Shown here in pieces: positions 35,198 through 43,840 of a stretch of DNA of 64,000 nucleotides (the first letter of the stretch is position 1; every line of letters begins with the position of its first letter). A program made the position numbers and the translations under genes. The stretch spans positions 2,231,860 through 2,295,859 of the forward strand of contig NZ_JACXLC010000001.1 of the NCBI RefSeq assembly GCF_014705715.1, given 5' to 3'. The DNA is from Erythrobacter rubeus. GTDB lineage: Bacteria > Pseudomonadota > Alphaproteobacteria > Sphingomonadales > Sphingomonadaceae. The notes under the pieces were generated by a model. That model had not been told where the DNA came from, did not search any database, and saw only the letters and a program-made list of their open reading frames with translations.

Positions 35198-35959
35198 ATG
35201 ACCATTTCCGACAAAATCTGGACCGCCGGGCTCGTCATCATCGGTGATGAAATCCTCTCAGGTCGGACCCATGACAAGAACATTGCGCAGGTCGCCAGCT
35301 GGCTCCAGGTGCAAGGTATCCGCCTTGCCGAAGTGCGCGTTGTCGCAGACGACGAGGACCGGATTGTTGAGGCGGTGAATGCGCTTCGGTCAAGCAATGA
35401 CTACCTCTTCACCACCGGCGGCATCGGCCCCACGCACGATGACATCACCGTGGATGCGGTGGCGAAAGCGCTTGGCGTACCCGTCATTATCCATCCGGAA
35501 GCGCGCGCGCTTCTGGAGCGGTATTACGCGGACAAGGGCGGCGTGAATGAAGGCCGGTTGCGTATGGCGCGTGTGCCTGAAGGCGCAGAACTTATTCCCA
35601 ATCGCATGTCGGGCGCGCCGGGCATCCAGCGCGGCAATCTCTTCCTGATGGCGGGGGTGCCGCACATCACCGCGGGGATGCTCGATGCGCTGACCGGTAA
35701 GCTTGAAGGCGGCGCGCCTCTGATTTCCGAAACGGTCGGCGGGTTTATCCCGGAAAGCGAAGTTGCCGGTCTGCTGCGCGAAGTCGAGCAGGCTCATGAA
35801 AACTGCCAGATCGGATCTTACCCATTCTTCCGGGACGGCAAGGTAGGGTCGAATTTCGTGATCCGGTCGACCGACCGTGAGGATTTACAGAGCTGCTACG
35901 ACAGTTTGTGCGAAGGCCTTGGCGAAAATGGCTGGGACTTCACGCCCGGCGGCATCTGA
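35198..35959 (+). CDS. Competence/damage-inducible CinA N-terminal (MoCF-like) protein
   Basis: This 253-residue protein consists of the molybdopterin-binding-fold domain of CinA (COG1058) without the C-terminal nicotinamide deamidase domain. Motifs are AGLVIIGDEILSGRTHDKN, the TTGGIGPTHDDITVDAVAKAL loop and PGIQRGNLFLMAGVPHI. The second half FFRDGKVGSNFVIRSTDRE is typical of the stand-alone alphaproteobacterial form. The role is uncertain; related domains hydrolyse ADP-ribose-like pyrophosphates. It lies 53 bases after the monooxygenase on the same strand but is probably housekeeping. Confidence 0.9.
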   Translation: MTISDKIWTAGLVIIGDEILSGRTHDKNIAQVASWLQVQGIRLAEVRVVADDEDRIVEAVNALRSSNDYLFTTGGIGPTHDDITVDAVAKALGVPVIIHPEARALLERYYADKGGVNEGRLRMARVPEGAELIPNRMSGAPGIQRGNLFLMAGVPHITAGMLDALTGKLEGGAPLISETVGGFIPESEVAGLLREVEQAHENCQIGSYPFFRDGKVGSNFVIRSTDREDLQSCYDSLCEGLGENGWDFTPGGI

Positions 35960-35980
35960 CCAAGCTATAGCAAGCGCCAT

Positions 35981-36295
35981 TTAGAGGCGATCACTTTGCC
36001 TTCTTTGGGGTCGAGAACGCACGCCGCTTTCCTTCACGCGCGCCAGCTGACGATTGTAAGAGCTGCGCAGGAATCTGTCTCCCATCACGTCCCGCTCCGA
36101 GGCAGGCTCGTCCGGACCTGTGGCGAGGCGAATGCGGATCCAGAGCGCTATGAGCCCGATCGCGGCAAACGCGGCGCCGACAAATCCGGCGATCATGAGA
36201 TCGTAGCTGCCGATCATGACCATGATGGCGACAAGCGCAAAAATGACCGGCCATTTCAAGAAGCTGTCAGCGTTCGAATCCGGGGAGTCAGGCAT
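35981..36295 (-). CDS. Small two-helix inner-membrane protein, unknown
   Basis: This 104-residue protein has two adjacent hydrophobic helices (WPVIFALVAIMVMIGSYDLMI, about 15-35; AGFVGAAFAAIGLIALWIRI, about 37-57). A soluble basic tail follows (ERDVMGDRFLRSSYNRQLARVKESG). No family is recognised; similar small proteins are common and conserved in sphingomonads. ATG 36295 follows an in-frame TTG by one codon. The C-terminal 15 residues are low complexity and Arg-rich. It is convergent with the CinA-like gene, 21 bases away. Confidence 0.6.
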   Translation of the reverse strand: MPDSPDSNADSFLKWPVIFALVAIMVMIGSYDLMIAGFVGAAFAAIGLIALWIRIRLATGPDEPASERDVMGDRFLRSSYNRQLARVKESGVRSRPQRRQSDRL

Positions 36296-36430
36296 CAATC
36301 GGTCCTAGCGTGAACATACGTACGAGGAGACAATTCCTCATTTTCGACCAGCCTCAACGCCGGCCACAGGTACGTGTACGTTCTGTTTGTGAAATACGTT
36401 ACGCCCGGTGCATTTAAAGGTGCCCGATCA

Positions 36431-36634
36431 TTATGTTTTTTTTCGCTGACGCCCCATTTTATCGGCCTCGAGCAAGTCCGCAGAACCCGCCTTCGCATTC
36501 TGCAAGGCGCTGTAGACCAGCCCGCCGGACAGCAAGACGGCGCCGACGAGCGGAACCAGATGCGTCTCCACGAACACGCTGCTGCCGAGAATGATCGCGC
36601 CAAGAACAGCGCTGATCACAGCCAAGCTCTTCAT
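36431..36634 (-). CDS. Small two-helix membrane protein downstream of rplA
   Basis: This is a 67-residue peptide: MKSLAVISAVLGAIILGSSVF forms the first helix, HLVPLVGAVLLSGGLVYSAL the second, followed by a charged tail (KAGSADLLEADKMGRQRKKT). ATG 36634 is preceded by GGAGT at proper spacing, which is the main reason to accept it over the longer upstream frame. No family is recognised. It follows the rplA terminator, so it probably has its own promoter. Confidence 0.6.
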   Translation of the reverse strand: MKSLAVISAVLGAIILGSSVFVETHLVPLVGAVLLSGGLVYSALQNAKAGSADLLEADKMGRQRKKT

Positions 36635-36722
36635 TCCAAACTCCTTCGGTTGATCAACGCGCCGGTGCGGCTTCGTTCCCCAAAGGTCTGAAATTCCTAG
36701 CTGAAAAAGGGCAGCTGGACGC

Positions 36723-36759
36723 AAAAGAGGCCGGAAGCATCCGCTCCCGACCTCTTTTT
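36723..36759 (-). terminator. Rho-independent terminator after rplA
   Basis: On the minus strand GAGGTCGGGAGC, loop GGAT, GCTTCCGGCCTC then TTTT: a 12-bp stem with two G-T pairs (36727-36754) and a U-tract. It lies 41 bases downstream of rplA and separates it from the small membrane protein gene; rplJ and rplL do not follow rplA here. Confidence 0.85.
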
Positions 36760-36799
36760 GTCCGGCGCTCCGCCAAGGGAACACCCAAGATGCGCGAGT

Positions 36800-37492
36800 T
36801 TAAGCGCCTTCGATACCGGCAGTATCGATCTTCAGGCCCGGTCCCATCGTCGTGGTGAGCGAGACCTTCTTCACGTACTTACCCTTGGCGCCCGAAGGCT
36901 TCGCCTTGACGATCGCCTGGGTCATCGCCTCGAAGTTCTGCTTCAGCGCATCATCCGAGAACGACAGCTTGCCGATGCCGGAGTGCACGATGCCCATCTT
37001 CTCGACGCGGAACTCGACCTGGCCGCCCTTGGCGTCCTTCACGGCCTGCTCCACGTTCGGTGTGACGGTGCCCAGCTTAGGGTTCGGCATCAGGCCCTTC
37101 GGACCGAGCACCTTACCCAGACGGCCCACGACGCCCATCATGTCCGGCGTGGCGATCACGCGGTCGTAATCGAGATTGCCTGCCTGCATGTCTTCCATCA
37201 GGTCTTCCGCGCCGACCTTGTCGGCACCGGCTGCTGCGGCTTTCTCCGCATTGTCGCCCTTGGCGAACACGGCAACCTTCACGTCCTTGCCCGTGCCCGA
37301 AGGCAGCGAAACCATGCCGCGGACCATCTGGTCTGCGTGACGCGGATCGACGCCGAGGTTCATCGCGATTTCGACCGTCTCGTCGAACTTCGCCTTGTGC
37401 TCGCGCAGGGTCGCGATAGCTTCATCGACCGTGTAGAGCTTTTCGTTGTCCAGCTCGGCAACGGCCTTCTGCTTCTTTGTTTGCTTTGCCAT
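36800..37492 (-). CDS. rplA: 50S ribosomal protein L1
   Basis: This 230-residue protein forms the L1 stalk and binds 23S rRNA. It contains [38 protein letters not shown], the [27 protein letters not shown] hinge and [25 protein letters not shown], the most conserved L1 motif. It ends [14 protein letters not shown]. It starts four bases after rplK. L1 often represses its own operon by binding the leader of the L11 mRNA; a leader of about 137 bases exists upstream of rplK here. A terminator follows, so rplJL are not in this operon. Confidence 0.98.
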   Translation of the reverse strand: MAKQTKKQKAVAELDNEKLYTVDEAIATLREHKAKFDETVEIAMNLGVDPRHADQMVRGMVSLPSGTGKDVKVAVFAKGDNAEKAAAAGADKVGAEDLMEDMQAGNLDYDRVIATPDMMGVVGRLGKVLGPKGLMPNPKLGTVTPNVEQAVKDAKGGQVEFRVEKMGIVHSGIGKLSFSDDALKQNFEAMTQAIVKAKPSGAKGKYVKKVSLTTTMGPGLKIDTAGIEGA

Positions 37493-37496
37493 TGTA

Positions 37497-37925
37497 TCAG
37501 CCCTCCACTTCGAGACCCATCGAACGCGCGGAGCCTTCGATGATTTTCATGGCCTGATCGATATCGTTCGCGTTGAGATCCTTCATCTTGGTCTCGGCGA
37601 TTTCCTTGATCTGGCTCTGGCTGATCTTGCCGACCTTGTCCTTGTTCGGCTCACCCGAACCCTTCTTAACCTTCGCGGCCTTCTTCAGGAGGTAGCTGGC
37701 AGGCGGGGTCTTGGTGGTGAAGGTGAACGAACGGTCCGCATAGACGGTGATCGTGGTCGGGATCGGGGCGTTCTTTTCCATGTCCTGCGTCGCGGCGTTG
37801 AACGCCTTGCAGAATTCCATGATGTTAACGCCGCGCTGACCCAGCGCCGGGCCGATCGGCGGCGACGGGTTTGCGGTGCCCGCAGGCACCTGGAGCTTGA
37901 TATAGCCCTCAATCTTCTTGGCCAT
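37497..37925 (-). CDS. rplK: 50S ribosomal protein L11
   Basis: This 142-residue protein of the GTPase-associated centre contains the signature [37 protein letters not shown] at the N-terminus and [25 protein letters not shown] in the middle. A strong AAGGAGG ribosome-binding site precedes ATG 37925. In most bacteria it follows nusG directly. Here a 2.46-kb histidine-kinase gene and a 531-base spacer intervene, so it must use its own promoter (candidate at 38069-38096). rplA follows after four bases. Confidence 0.98.
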   Translation of the reverse strand: MAKKIEGYIKLQVPAGTANPSPPIGPALGQRGVNIMEFCKAFNAATQDMEKNAPIPTTITVYADRSFTFTTKTPPASYLLKKAAKVKKGSGEPNKDKVGKISQSQIKEIAETKMKDLNANDIDQAMKIIEGSARSMGLEVEG

Positions 37926-37967
37926 GAATGGCCTCCTTTCTCACTGTTGCCTCCTTCAGATGACCCG

Positions 37968-37990
37968 CTCATCCTGAGTTTGTCGAAGGA
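37968..37990. repeat. Sphingomonad short interspersed repeat, one copy and a half-copy
   Basis: CTCATCCTGAGTTTGTCGAA followed by GGA is the core of a short repeat known to me from many sphingomonad genomes, often mistranslated as SLSKE/SLSKD-like peptides. Here it sits just upstream of the rplK ribosome-binding site, within the rplK leader. A partial copy (ACCCGCTCATCCTA) appears at about 38303-38316. The two mark the ends of the AT-rich spacer segment. Confidence 0.7.
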
Positions 37991-38068
37991 GGCTCATGTT
38001 AAGCGGTCCAGCGGCTGACATCGCCAGCCTCCCGCGCGGATTTCCAAAGCATTGCTAGGGAAGGGGCG

Positions 38069-38096
38069 CACATAGCGATTCCGGACGCTTTTGCAA
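38069..38096 (-). promoter_or_regulatory. Candidate promoter of rplK-rplA
   Basis: On the minus strand TTGCAA (38091-38096), 16 bases, TATGTG (38069-38074). Transcription would start near 38062, giving an rplK leader of about 137 bases that could fold as an L1-binding site. The -10 box is weak. Confidence 0.4.
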
Positions 38097-38182
38097 GCGC
38101 TAAACCATGACCACGACCGAGACATGGACCGCGCAAGTGCATGTTTTCGAAAAAACTCGTAATCATCATACTGAATTGATTT

Positions 38183-38200
38183 ATCGAAACTAATTTCGAT
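38183..38200. repeat. Perfect 18-bp palindrome in the AT-rich spacer
   Basis: ATCGAAA (38183-38189), CTAA, TTTCGAT (38194-38200). It lies between the histidine-kinase stop and the rplK promoter candidate, about 90 bases upstream of the latter's -35 box. It may be an operator or a stem-loop at the end of the kinase mRNA; there is no U-run. Confidence 0.5.
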
Positions 38201-38456
38201 TTCCGATGCCTTATGAGCCTGCAAAGTGTCAGCTTCCATTTTCCTTGCATCAGCTCTCTTCAGAATGACCGAGAACATCGATCGGATTTGCCCGGTCTCG
38301 ATACCCGCTCATCCTAGAGTAGGAAAACAGCACTCCGCGTTATAGCAACGGTCATCACGCGGCACCGCAGTGATGCGAATTGCTTCACACAACCATGCGG
38401 GTCGAGATAAGGCCTGCCCGCACACCCGCACCCGCTACGTCACCTGCATCAAAACC

Positions 38457-40919
38457 TCAGAAAGTAACGCGCCAGTGGGTCCCGCGTTCGCTCTCGGCTT
38501 GGTCAATGCGCCCGCCTATCTGATCGACCAGGTCATTAAGCAGTTCGACGCCGTGAAAGCCATTGTCGTCCTTGCGCGCCGGCTCCTGGAGTCCGCGTCC
38601 GTTATCGCGCACTTCCAGAACTTTCTGACCCGCGTCCTGTTTAAGCTCGACCTCTATCGTACCGCCTTCAGGACCAAACGCGTGCTTGTAGGCATTTGTG
38701 ACCATTTCGCAGGTGATCAGGCCGAGCGGTGTCAGGGCGTCCACGGGGATATCGAGCTGTTCGAAATGGCCCGTCAGTTCCACCTCTTCCCGGCCCATGC
38801 TTTTGCGCATGAGGTCCAGCAGATCGTCGAAGAACGCCGCCGCGTCGATGTCGCCCGCACTGTCGCTGCGATAAAGGTGTTGGTGGATCAACGCCATCGT
38901 CCGCGCCCGGTCGGAGGTTGACTTGGCGAGCGTCGCGGCATCGGTCCCCTTGCCGATTTGCCGCGATCCGATGCGTAGCAGGCTCGAGAGCAGCAGGAGG
39001 TTGTTCCCAGCCCTGTGCTGAGTTTCGTGCAGGAAGGTATTCTTCACAGCGACCAGCCGCGTTTGCATCCGGTAGGAGCGATAGGCGAAGAAAGCGGCAA
39101 GCAGAGCTAGCAGCGCCAACACCGCGCCGGCGACCACAAATCCGTTAGCGCGTTCAAGTCGCAATTGACGGACCTCGGCCTCGCGCTGCGATAAGGACAG
39201 AGCCTGCTCATTGTTCCAGAGATCGAACTTGAGTTCGGTATTCGCTGCCGCTTCCAGCTTTTCACTTTCGAAACGCGTATTGCCCAGTTCAAGCGCGCGC
39301 TGCGCATAACCAAGCGCTTCATCGGCGCGGCCCATGCGCCCGAGCAGGGTCGCCATGTTCGAATTGAAGTCAGCCTCCCAATAGCGGTAGGAGGAGTCGC
39401 CCGAAAGCGAAGTCGGGTCGACATCCTCACGCTCTATGATCGCCTGCGCCTGCGAAAGCGTCGCATCCGCCTCCACCGTCTCATTGCGCTCAAGATGCAC
39501 GCCCGACATCCAGCTGAGCATGGCCGCTGCCTCAAGCGGGTTGCGCCGCTCCAACGTGACCGGGACAGCACTTTGCGCCATCTTCAACGCTTCTTGAGTG
39601 CGGCCTTGCGCATGAAGCGATTTTGCGTAGTGATAATTGAGGAAGCCGTTGAGCGGGTGCTTCGGTTCTTCTCGCAGAGTATCGTAGGCTACCTTGTAGC
39701 GGGTCAACGCGGCAGCGTGATCTTCCTGCATGGCGAGAGCCCAACCGATATTGGCGTGAAACGTCGATGTTCGTGATGCAGACGTCAATCGTGACTGCTC
39801 CCACAGGTCCAGTGCGCGTTCGTACATGCCGATCGCCCGCTCATAGTCGCCGATATCGGCGAGAACATTGGCTATGCTGTTGGTAGCGGTGGTTTCTCCA
39901 GTGAGATCGCCTTCCGATCGATAGAGGTCGATTACCTCCTCGTAACTCTCAAGCGCGCCCGCGAAATCGCCTACCAGATAAGCGTGTTGTCCCAGCGCGT
40001 AGACGATCTCTGGCTTGAAGGACGACAATTCCCCCTGCTCTGTCCGATCGAGGATGGTCAGCAGGACGTCGCGCATTTCGTCCGTGTCGTAACGGACACG
40101 CGCACGCAAACTCTTGGCGAGCATCAAGCACGAGGCATATTCGGGCTGTCCTTCGGCTTCGGCACCGTCGATAAGGTCATCGAGGGCCTGATCACTAAGC
40201 GTCGCCTTGTCGCTCGCAATTATCGACGTGTTCCGGCACAGAAGCTTACGCCCCATGTGGTTCAATGACGGAATGATGTCGAAGCTGGCACGGTATTGCT
40301 CCAACGCGCCGGAGACATCTTTTTCACGCGCCGCGATCGCCCCGAGGCCGGAACGGATATGCGGTGCGAAACCGATCATCTGGTGTTCGCCGGCCAGCGC
40401 CAGCGCTCGCTCGCTTCGGCTCCGCGCTTGTTCGACGTCGCCGCGATAGAAGGCCGCGGTGCCAAGCGAGTGCATCAGGATTGTCTCGGCTTGATGGTTC
40501 GAGCCGCTGCGCGCGTCGTCAATCATGCGCTGCATCGTTTCTTCGGCTTGATCAGGCTCGGCGCGTATTTCCGACCGGATCGCTATCGCCTCGAAGATTT
40601 GCGCAGCTGCCTCTGCCAGCGATGGCACAAACTCGTCGAAGCGGGACGCCGGAATGGTCTGCGGATATGCCGAGGCATAGGTCTTGGCGAACTGGTCCTG
40701 ATCGGCCGGCTCTGCCTGCACCAGCGCGGTCACACAGCTTTTCACTGCCTGCGTCTTGTCGGGAGAAACGGCAAGGTCGACATCGAGCAGCGGCGCGCAT
40801 TCGGGCACGCCGATCGCTTCTCTTGAGGCTTGCGAGCACGAGGCGAGAGTAAGCGCTGCCGCTAGCGCGAGGCTTGCCGCTCGCACGAAACCGCACCGCG
40901 ATCTGTGGCTCATCGACAA
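38457..40919 (-). CDS. Lipoprotein-type TPR sensor histidine kinase, HisKA_2 class
   Basis: This is an 820-residue sensor kinase. The N-terminus ends in a lipobox-like LASC (Cys28), so the sensor part may be tethered in the periplasm. Residues about 60-560 are helical TPR-like repeats (for example YALGQHAYLVGDFAGALESYEEVIDLYRSEGD; AIGMYERALDLWEQS; ALGYAQRALELGN). One membrane helix lies at about 594-618 (GFVVAGAVLALLALLAAFFAY). The kinase core has the HisKA_2 H-box LHETQHRAGNNLLLLSSLL with His at about 630, and an ATPase domain with MVTNAYKHAFGPEGG and VRDNGRGL. No receiver or response regulator gene is adjacent. It lies between nusG and rplK on the same strand, 145 bases after nusG. Confidence 0.9.
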   Translation of the reverse strand: MSMSHRSRCGFVRAASLALAAALTLASCSQASREAIGVPECAPLLDVDLAVSPDKTQAVKSCVTALVQAEPADQDQFAKTYASAYPQTIPASRFDEFVPSLAEAAAQIFEAIAIRSEIRAEPDQAEETMQRMIDDARSGSNHQAETILMHSLGTAAFYRGDVEQARSRSERALALAGEHQMIGFAPHIRSGLGAIAAREKDVSGALEQYRASFDIIPSLNHMGRKLLCRNTSIIASDKATLSDQALDDLIDGAEAEGQPEYASCLMLAKSLRARVRYDTDEMRDVLLTILDRTEQGELSSFKPEIVYALGQHAYLVGDFAGALESYEEVIDLYRSEGDLTGETTATNSIANVLADIGDYERAIGMYERALDLWEQSRLTSASRTSTFHANIGWALAMQEDHAAALTRYKVAYDTLREEPKHPLNGFLNYHYAKSLHAQGRTQEALKMAQSAVPVTLERRNPLEAAAMLSWMSGVHLERNETVEADATLSQAQAIIEREDVDPTSLSGDSSYRYWEADFNSNMATLLGRMGRADEALGYAQRALELGNTRFESEKLEAAANTELKFDLWNNEQALSLSQREAEVRQLRLERANGFVVAGAVLALLALLAAFFAYRSYRMQTRLVAVKNTFLHETQHRAGNNLLLLSSLLRIGSRQIGKGTDAATLAKSTSDRARTMALIHQHLYRSDSAGDIDAAAFFDDLLDLMRKSMGREEVELTGHFEQLDIPVDALTPLGLITCEMVTNAYKHAFGPEGGTIEVELKQDAGQKVLEVRDNGRGLQEPARKDDNGFHGVELLNDLVDQIGGRIDQAESERGTHWRVTF

Positions 40920-41063
40920 AAGCTGCGAGACGAAGCCGCTCCTCCCGTCAAGGGCGGTCTTCCCTCCCGCCGATCCCGCAGGAAGCTATCACGAACCGGG
41001 AATTTTTGAAGCCCGAAATGCAACCGCTCTTCTTTCGAAGTGCACGGCGCTCTCGCGGAGCTT

Positions 41064-41600
41064 TTATTTCACCAATTCAACCTGTTCGAAGTCCAGCTCG
41101 ACAGGCGTCGCGCGGCCGAAGATGGAAACGCTGACCTTGACCTTCGCCTTGTCGAAATCGAGCTCTTCCACCACGCCGTTGAAGCTTGCGAACGGGCCGT
41201 CCAGCACCTTGACCTGATCGCCGATTTCGTAATCGACATTGACCTGCTGCTTGGGCGCGGATTTCGCTTCTTCGACGCCGCCGAAATAGCGCGCGGCCTC
41301 TTTCTCGCTGATCGGCTGGGGCTTGTTGCCCGAACCGAGGAAGCCGGTGACTTTCGGCGTATTCTTGACGAGGTGGTAGACATCGTCGGTCATATTCAGC
41401 TTGGCGAGGACATAGCCCGGCATGAACTTGCGCTCGACCTGAACCTTCTTGCCGCGCTTGACCTCAGTAATGGTCTCGGTCGGAACTTCGACCTCTTCGA
41501 CGCCCTCGGCCAGGCCAAGGCGTTCGGCCTCGGAAAGGATCGCTTCCTTCACTTTGTTCTCGAAGCCGGAATAGGCGTGAATGATGTACCAGCGAGCCAT
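41064..41600 (-). CDS. nusG: Transcription termination/antitermination factor NusG
   Basis: This 178-residue protein binds RNA polymerase and couples it to Rho or ribosomes. The NGN domain starts ARWYIIHAYSGFENKVKEAIL. A linker of about 20 residues follows (VPTETITEVKRGKKVQVERKF, then MPGYVLAKLNM), and the C-terminal KOW domain reads IGDQVKVLDGPFASFNGVVEELDFDKAKVKVSVSIFGRATPVELDF. All elements are normal. It follows secE by 40 bases as in the standard secE-nusG pair, but rplK does not come next. Confidence 0.98.
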   Translation of the reverse strand: MARWYIIHAYSGFENKVKEAILSEAERLGLAEGVEEVEVPTETITEVKRGKKVQVERKFMPGYVLAKLNMTDDVYHLVKNTPKVTGFLGSGNKPQPISEKEAARYFGGVEEAKSAPKQQVNVDYEIGDQVKVLDGPFASFNGVVEELDFDKAKVKVSVSIFGRATPVELDFEQVELVK

Positions 41601-41640
41601 GGATTATCCTTGAAAAACTGCCTGCTTTGTCCGCGCCGGA

Positions 41641-41850
41641 TCAGGCGAGCGTGAGCAGGAAATTGACGATTGCGTTGAACAGGCTGTCGATCCCGAAGAA
41701 GAACAGCGACAGGATCACCATGAAGATGAACACGAAGATCGCGGTGCGAACCGTCTCTTCGCGGGTGGGCCACACGACCTTGCCGGTTTCAGTGCGAACC
41801 TGGTTCACGAATTCGGGCAGGGATGTCTTGCGCTTTTTCTCTTCGGCCAT
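41641..41850 (-). CDS. secE: Preprotein translocase subunit SecE
   Basis: This 69-residue single-span subunit of SecYEG has an amphipathic surface helix (LPEFVNQVRTETGKVVWPTREETVRTAIFV), which carries the diagnostic KVVWPTREE, then the membrane helix IFVFIFMVILSLFFFGIDSLFNAIV. The length is normal for alphaproteobacteria. tRNA-Trp, which often precedes secE, is 2.3 kb upstream here, separated by a symporter gene on the opposite strand. Confidence 0.97.
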   Translation of the reverse strand: MAEEKKRKTSLPEFVNQVRTETGKVVWPTREETVRTAIFVFIFMVILSLFFFGIDSLFNAIVNFLLTLA

Positions 41851-42221
41851 TGGATCAGCCTCGTCCTTGTAAAACTGCGTTGCTTCCGGCTGCGGTCTAC
41901 AGGCCCCCGGGGCCGCATGCCAAGTCTGTCAGGTAAGTGTCGCCTGCGTCCGGGACAAGATCGCCGGAGGGGCTTTTCGTAACTGACAATGTCGGAAGAC
42001 GCTGTGTCCCTTACGCCCGGCCTCACGCAAAAGCAAGCGCAGCGGCGCGCAGATTGGGTGGGTTACGCGGGTATGGTCCATGGGCATGGCGAAAACGCAC
42101 CACTGCCGCTCAAATGCGCAGCCGGGGGCTAGTCAAGCCGGGAACGCGGCTCTAGCGTGTTGGGCTTCAATTCGGGGTCACCCGTTCGGGGACGCATATC
42201 AATGTTCGAGGGGAAGCCATA
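41851..42221. other. 371-base divergent spacer between secE and the AGCS symporter gene
   Basis: There is no gene here; the short ORFs are low-quality. It must contain the secE-nusG promoter (minus) and the symporter promoter (plus). TTGGCA - 17 - GTAGAC on the minus strand (about 41896-41924) is one possible secE promoter, of moderate quality. Nothing else stands out. Confidence 0.4.
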
Positions 42222-43739
42222 ATGGCTGCAGCACCGACCGGCGCGGAAGCTTGGATCGCGCCGATCACCAATGTTTCGGATTTCATCTGGGGCGGAACGT
42301 GGAACGGGGTGGAGGTTCTGCCTTTCCCGCCGATGACCATCGTCCTGCTCGGCATCGGCCTGTGGATCATGGTCGGGCTGAAATTCTATCCGCTCATCAA
42401 GCTTGGCAGCGCGTTCAAGGGGCTGTTCTCCAGCCGCAAGGGATCGGGCGACGGGGAGATTTCGCCCTTCGCAGCGCTTTCGACCGCGCTTTCCGGACAA
42501 GTCGGCACGGGTAATCTGGCGGGCGTTGCGACCGCGATCGCGCTGGGCGGACCCGGAGCGATCTTCTGGATGTGGGTGACGGCCCTGTTCGGCATGGCAC
42601 TCGCCTTCGCCGAAGGATCGCTCGCCATCCGCTACCGTGAGCGCACCAGCGACGGCGTGCTGCGCGGCGGCCCGATGACGTACATCATGATGGGTCTCGG
42701 TCCGAAATGGACGTGGCTCGCCATCGTGTTCTGCATCGGCACGCTCTTCTCGGCGCTGGTCACCGGCAATTCGATCCAGGCGAATGCGGTTGCCGACGGC
42801 CTCAACGAATTGTTCGGTATCGAGGAAGCCATCGGCGGCGCGATTGTCGCGGTGCTGGTGTTCGTCGTCATCATTGGCGGGATCAAATCGATCGGCAGCG
42901 TTGCCGAAAAGATCATTCCGTTCATGGCAGGCGCCTATGTCATCATGGCGGCCATCGCTCTCATCCTGAACTTCGCCGATCTGCCCGAAACGTTCGGCCT
43001 GATCTTCTACGGCGCGTTCAATCCGCAAGCGGCGACCGGCGGTTTTGCAGGCGCAGCGATCATCATTGCGATCCGCGCAGGCGTGGCCCGCGGACTGTTC
43101 TCCAACGAGGCAGGCCAGGGTTCGACCGCGATCGCGCACGCCGTGGCACAGACCAACGATCCCGAGCAGCAGGGCCGTATGGCGATGCTCGGCACATTTA
43201 TCGACACGATCATCATCTGCACCATGACGGCACTGGTTATCCTGACCGTGCGCGGTGACTTCACCGCGGGCGGCGAGGCGGTGCTGCATGCCTGGCAATC
43301 CGACCGCGTCGGCTTCGAAATGACAAGCGGCGCATTTGCTGCGGCGTTTCCGGTCGAGCTGGCAGGTGTCCCGATCGGGACTCTCATTGCGAGCGTCGCG
43401 CTGATCCTGTTCGTGTTCACCACCCTGCTGACATGGTCGTATTACGGCGAGCGGGCGATCACCTTCATCTACGACCGGATCCCTGGTTCGAGCCGGGGCG
43501 GAGAGAAAACCCTGCACATCATCTGGCGTGTGGTTTGGTGCGTCGTCATCTGGCTCGCCGCGGCTCAGCCATCCGAGCTGGTCTGGCGCCTCGGCGATAT
43601 TTCCAACGCCGCGATGGCTCTGCCAAACCTGCTCGCCCTCGCTCTGTTGTCGGGCGTGGTCTTCGCGATTGCCAAGGGTAACAAGAAAGCGGGAAAAACG
43701 TTCACGGCGGATACGCCGGAGGAACCTGAGGAGTATTGA
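42222..43739 (+). CDS. AGCS family sodium:alanine/glycine symporter
   Basis: This 505-residue inner-membrane transporter of the alanine/glycine:cation symporter family imports Ala/Gly with Na+. The family region FAALSTALSGQVGTGNLAGVATAIALGGPGAIFWMW, the P-loop-like AFAEGSLAIRYRE, and GVARGLFSNEAGQGSTAIAHA are all clear. About ten hydrophobic segments are present, and the C-terminus is hydrophilic (FTADTPEEPEEY). A GAGGGG ribosome-binding site precedes ATG 42222. It ends with a strong terminator, and sits alone on the plus strand inside the otherwise minus-strand tRNA-Trp...secE-nusG region. Confidence 0.95.
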   Translation: MAAAPTGAEAWIAPITNVSDFIWGGTWNGVEVLPFPPMTIVLLGIGLWIMVGLKFYPLIKLGSAFKGLFSSRKGSGDGEISPFAALSTALSGQVGTGNLAGVATAIALGGPGAIFWMWVTALFGMALAFAEGSLAIRYRERTSDGVLRGGPMTYIMMGLGPKWTWLAIVFCIGTLFSALVTGNSIQANAVADGLNELFGIEEAIGGAIVAVLVFVVIIGGIKSIGSVAEKIIPFMAGAYVIMAAIALILNFADLPETFGLIFYGAFNPQAATGGFAGAAIIIAIRAGVARGLFSNEAGQGSTAIAHAVAQTNDPEQQGRMAMLGTFIDTIIICTMTALVILTVRGDFTAGGEAVLHAWQSDRVGFEMTSGAFAAAFPVELAGVPIGTLIASVALILFVFTTLLTWSYYGERAITFIYDRIPGSSRGGEKTLHIIWRVVWCVVIWLAAAQPSELVWRLGDISNAAMALPNLLALALLSGVVFAIAKGNKKAGKTFTADTPEEPEEY

Positions 43740-43784
43740 TTTAAGGGCGCTCTCCGGCGCGCTGCCGATCTCTCGGACAAGAAA

Positions 43785-43818
43785 GGGCGCTGCGGACCAA
43801 ACCGCAGCGCTCTTTTTT
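43785..43818 (+). terminator. Rho-independent terminator of the symporter gene
   Basis: GGGCGCTGCGG (43785-43795), loop ACCAAA, CCGCAGCGCTC (43802-43812) then TTTTTT. It is an 11-bp stem with one G-T pair. Confidence 0.93.
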
Positions 43819-43840
43819 CGTGAGATGTATGCCGGCGAAT

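Larger units (their letters stand above)
37926..38456. other. Long non-coding spacer between histidine kinase gene and rplK
   Basis: This 531-base gap has no convincing gene. It holds the rplKA promoter candidate (38069-38096), an rplK leader of about 137 bases, a copy of a sphingomonad interspersed repeat (37968-37990), and an AT-rich stretch (about 38130-38280) with a perfect 7-bp inverted repeat. The ORFs here (for example 37994-38278, minus) have no family-like features. Confidence 0.6.

Noticed and set aside
37994..38278. 94-codon minus-strand ORF between the kinase and rplK
   Set aside because: No ribosome-binding site or recognised pattern; it runs over the promoter candidate and part of the interspersed repeat.
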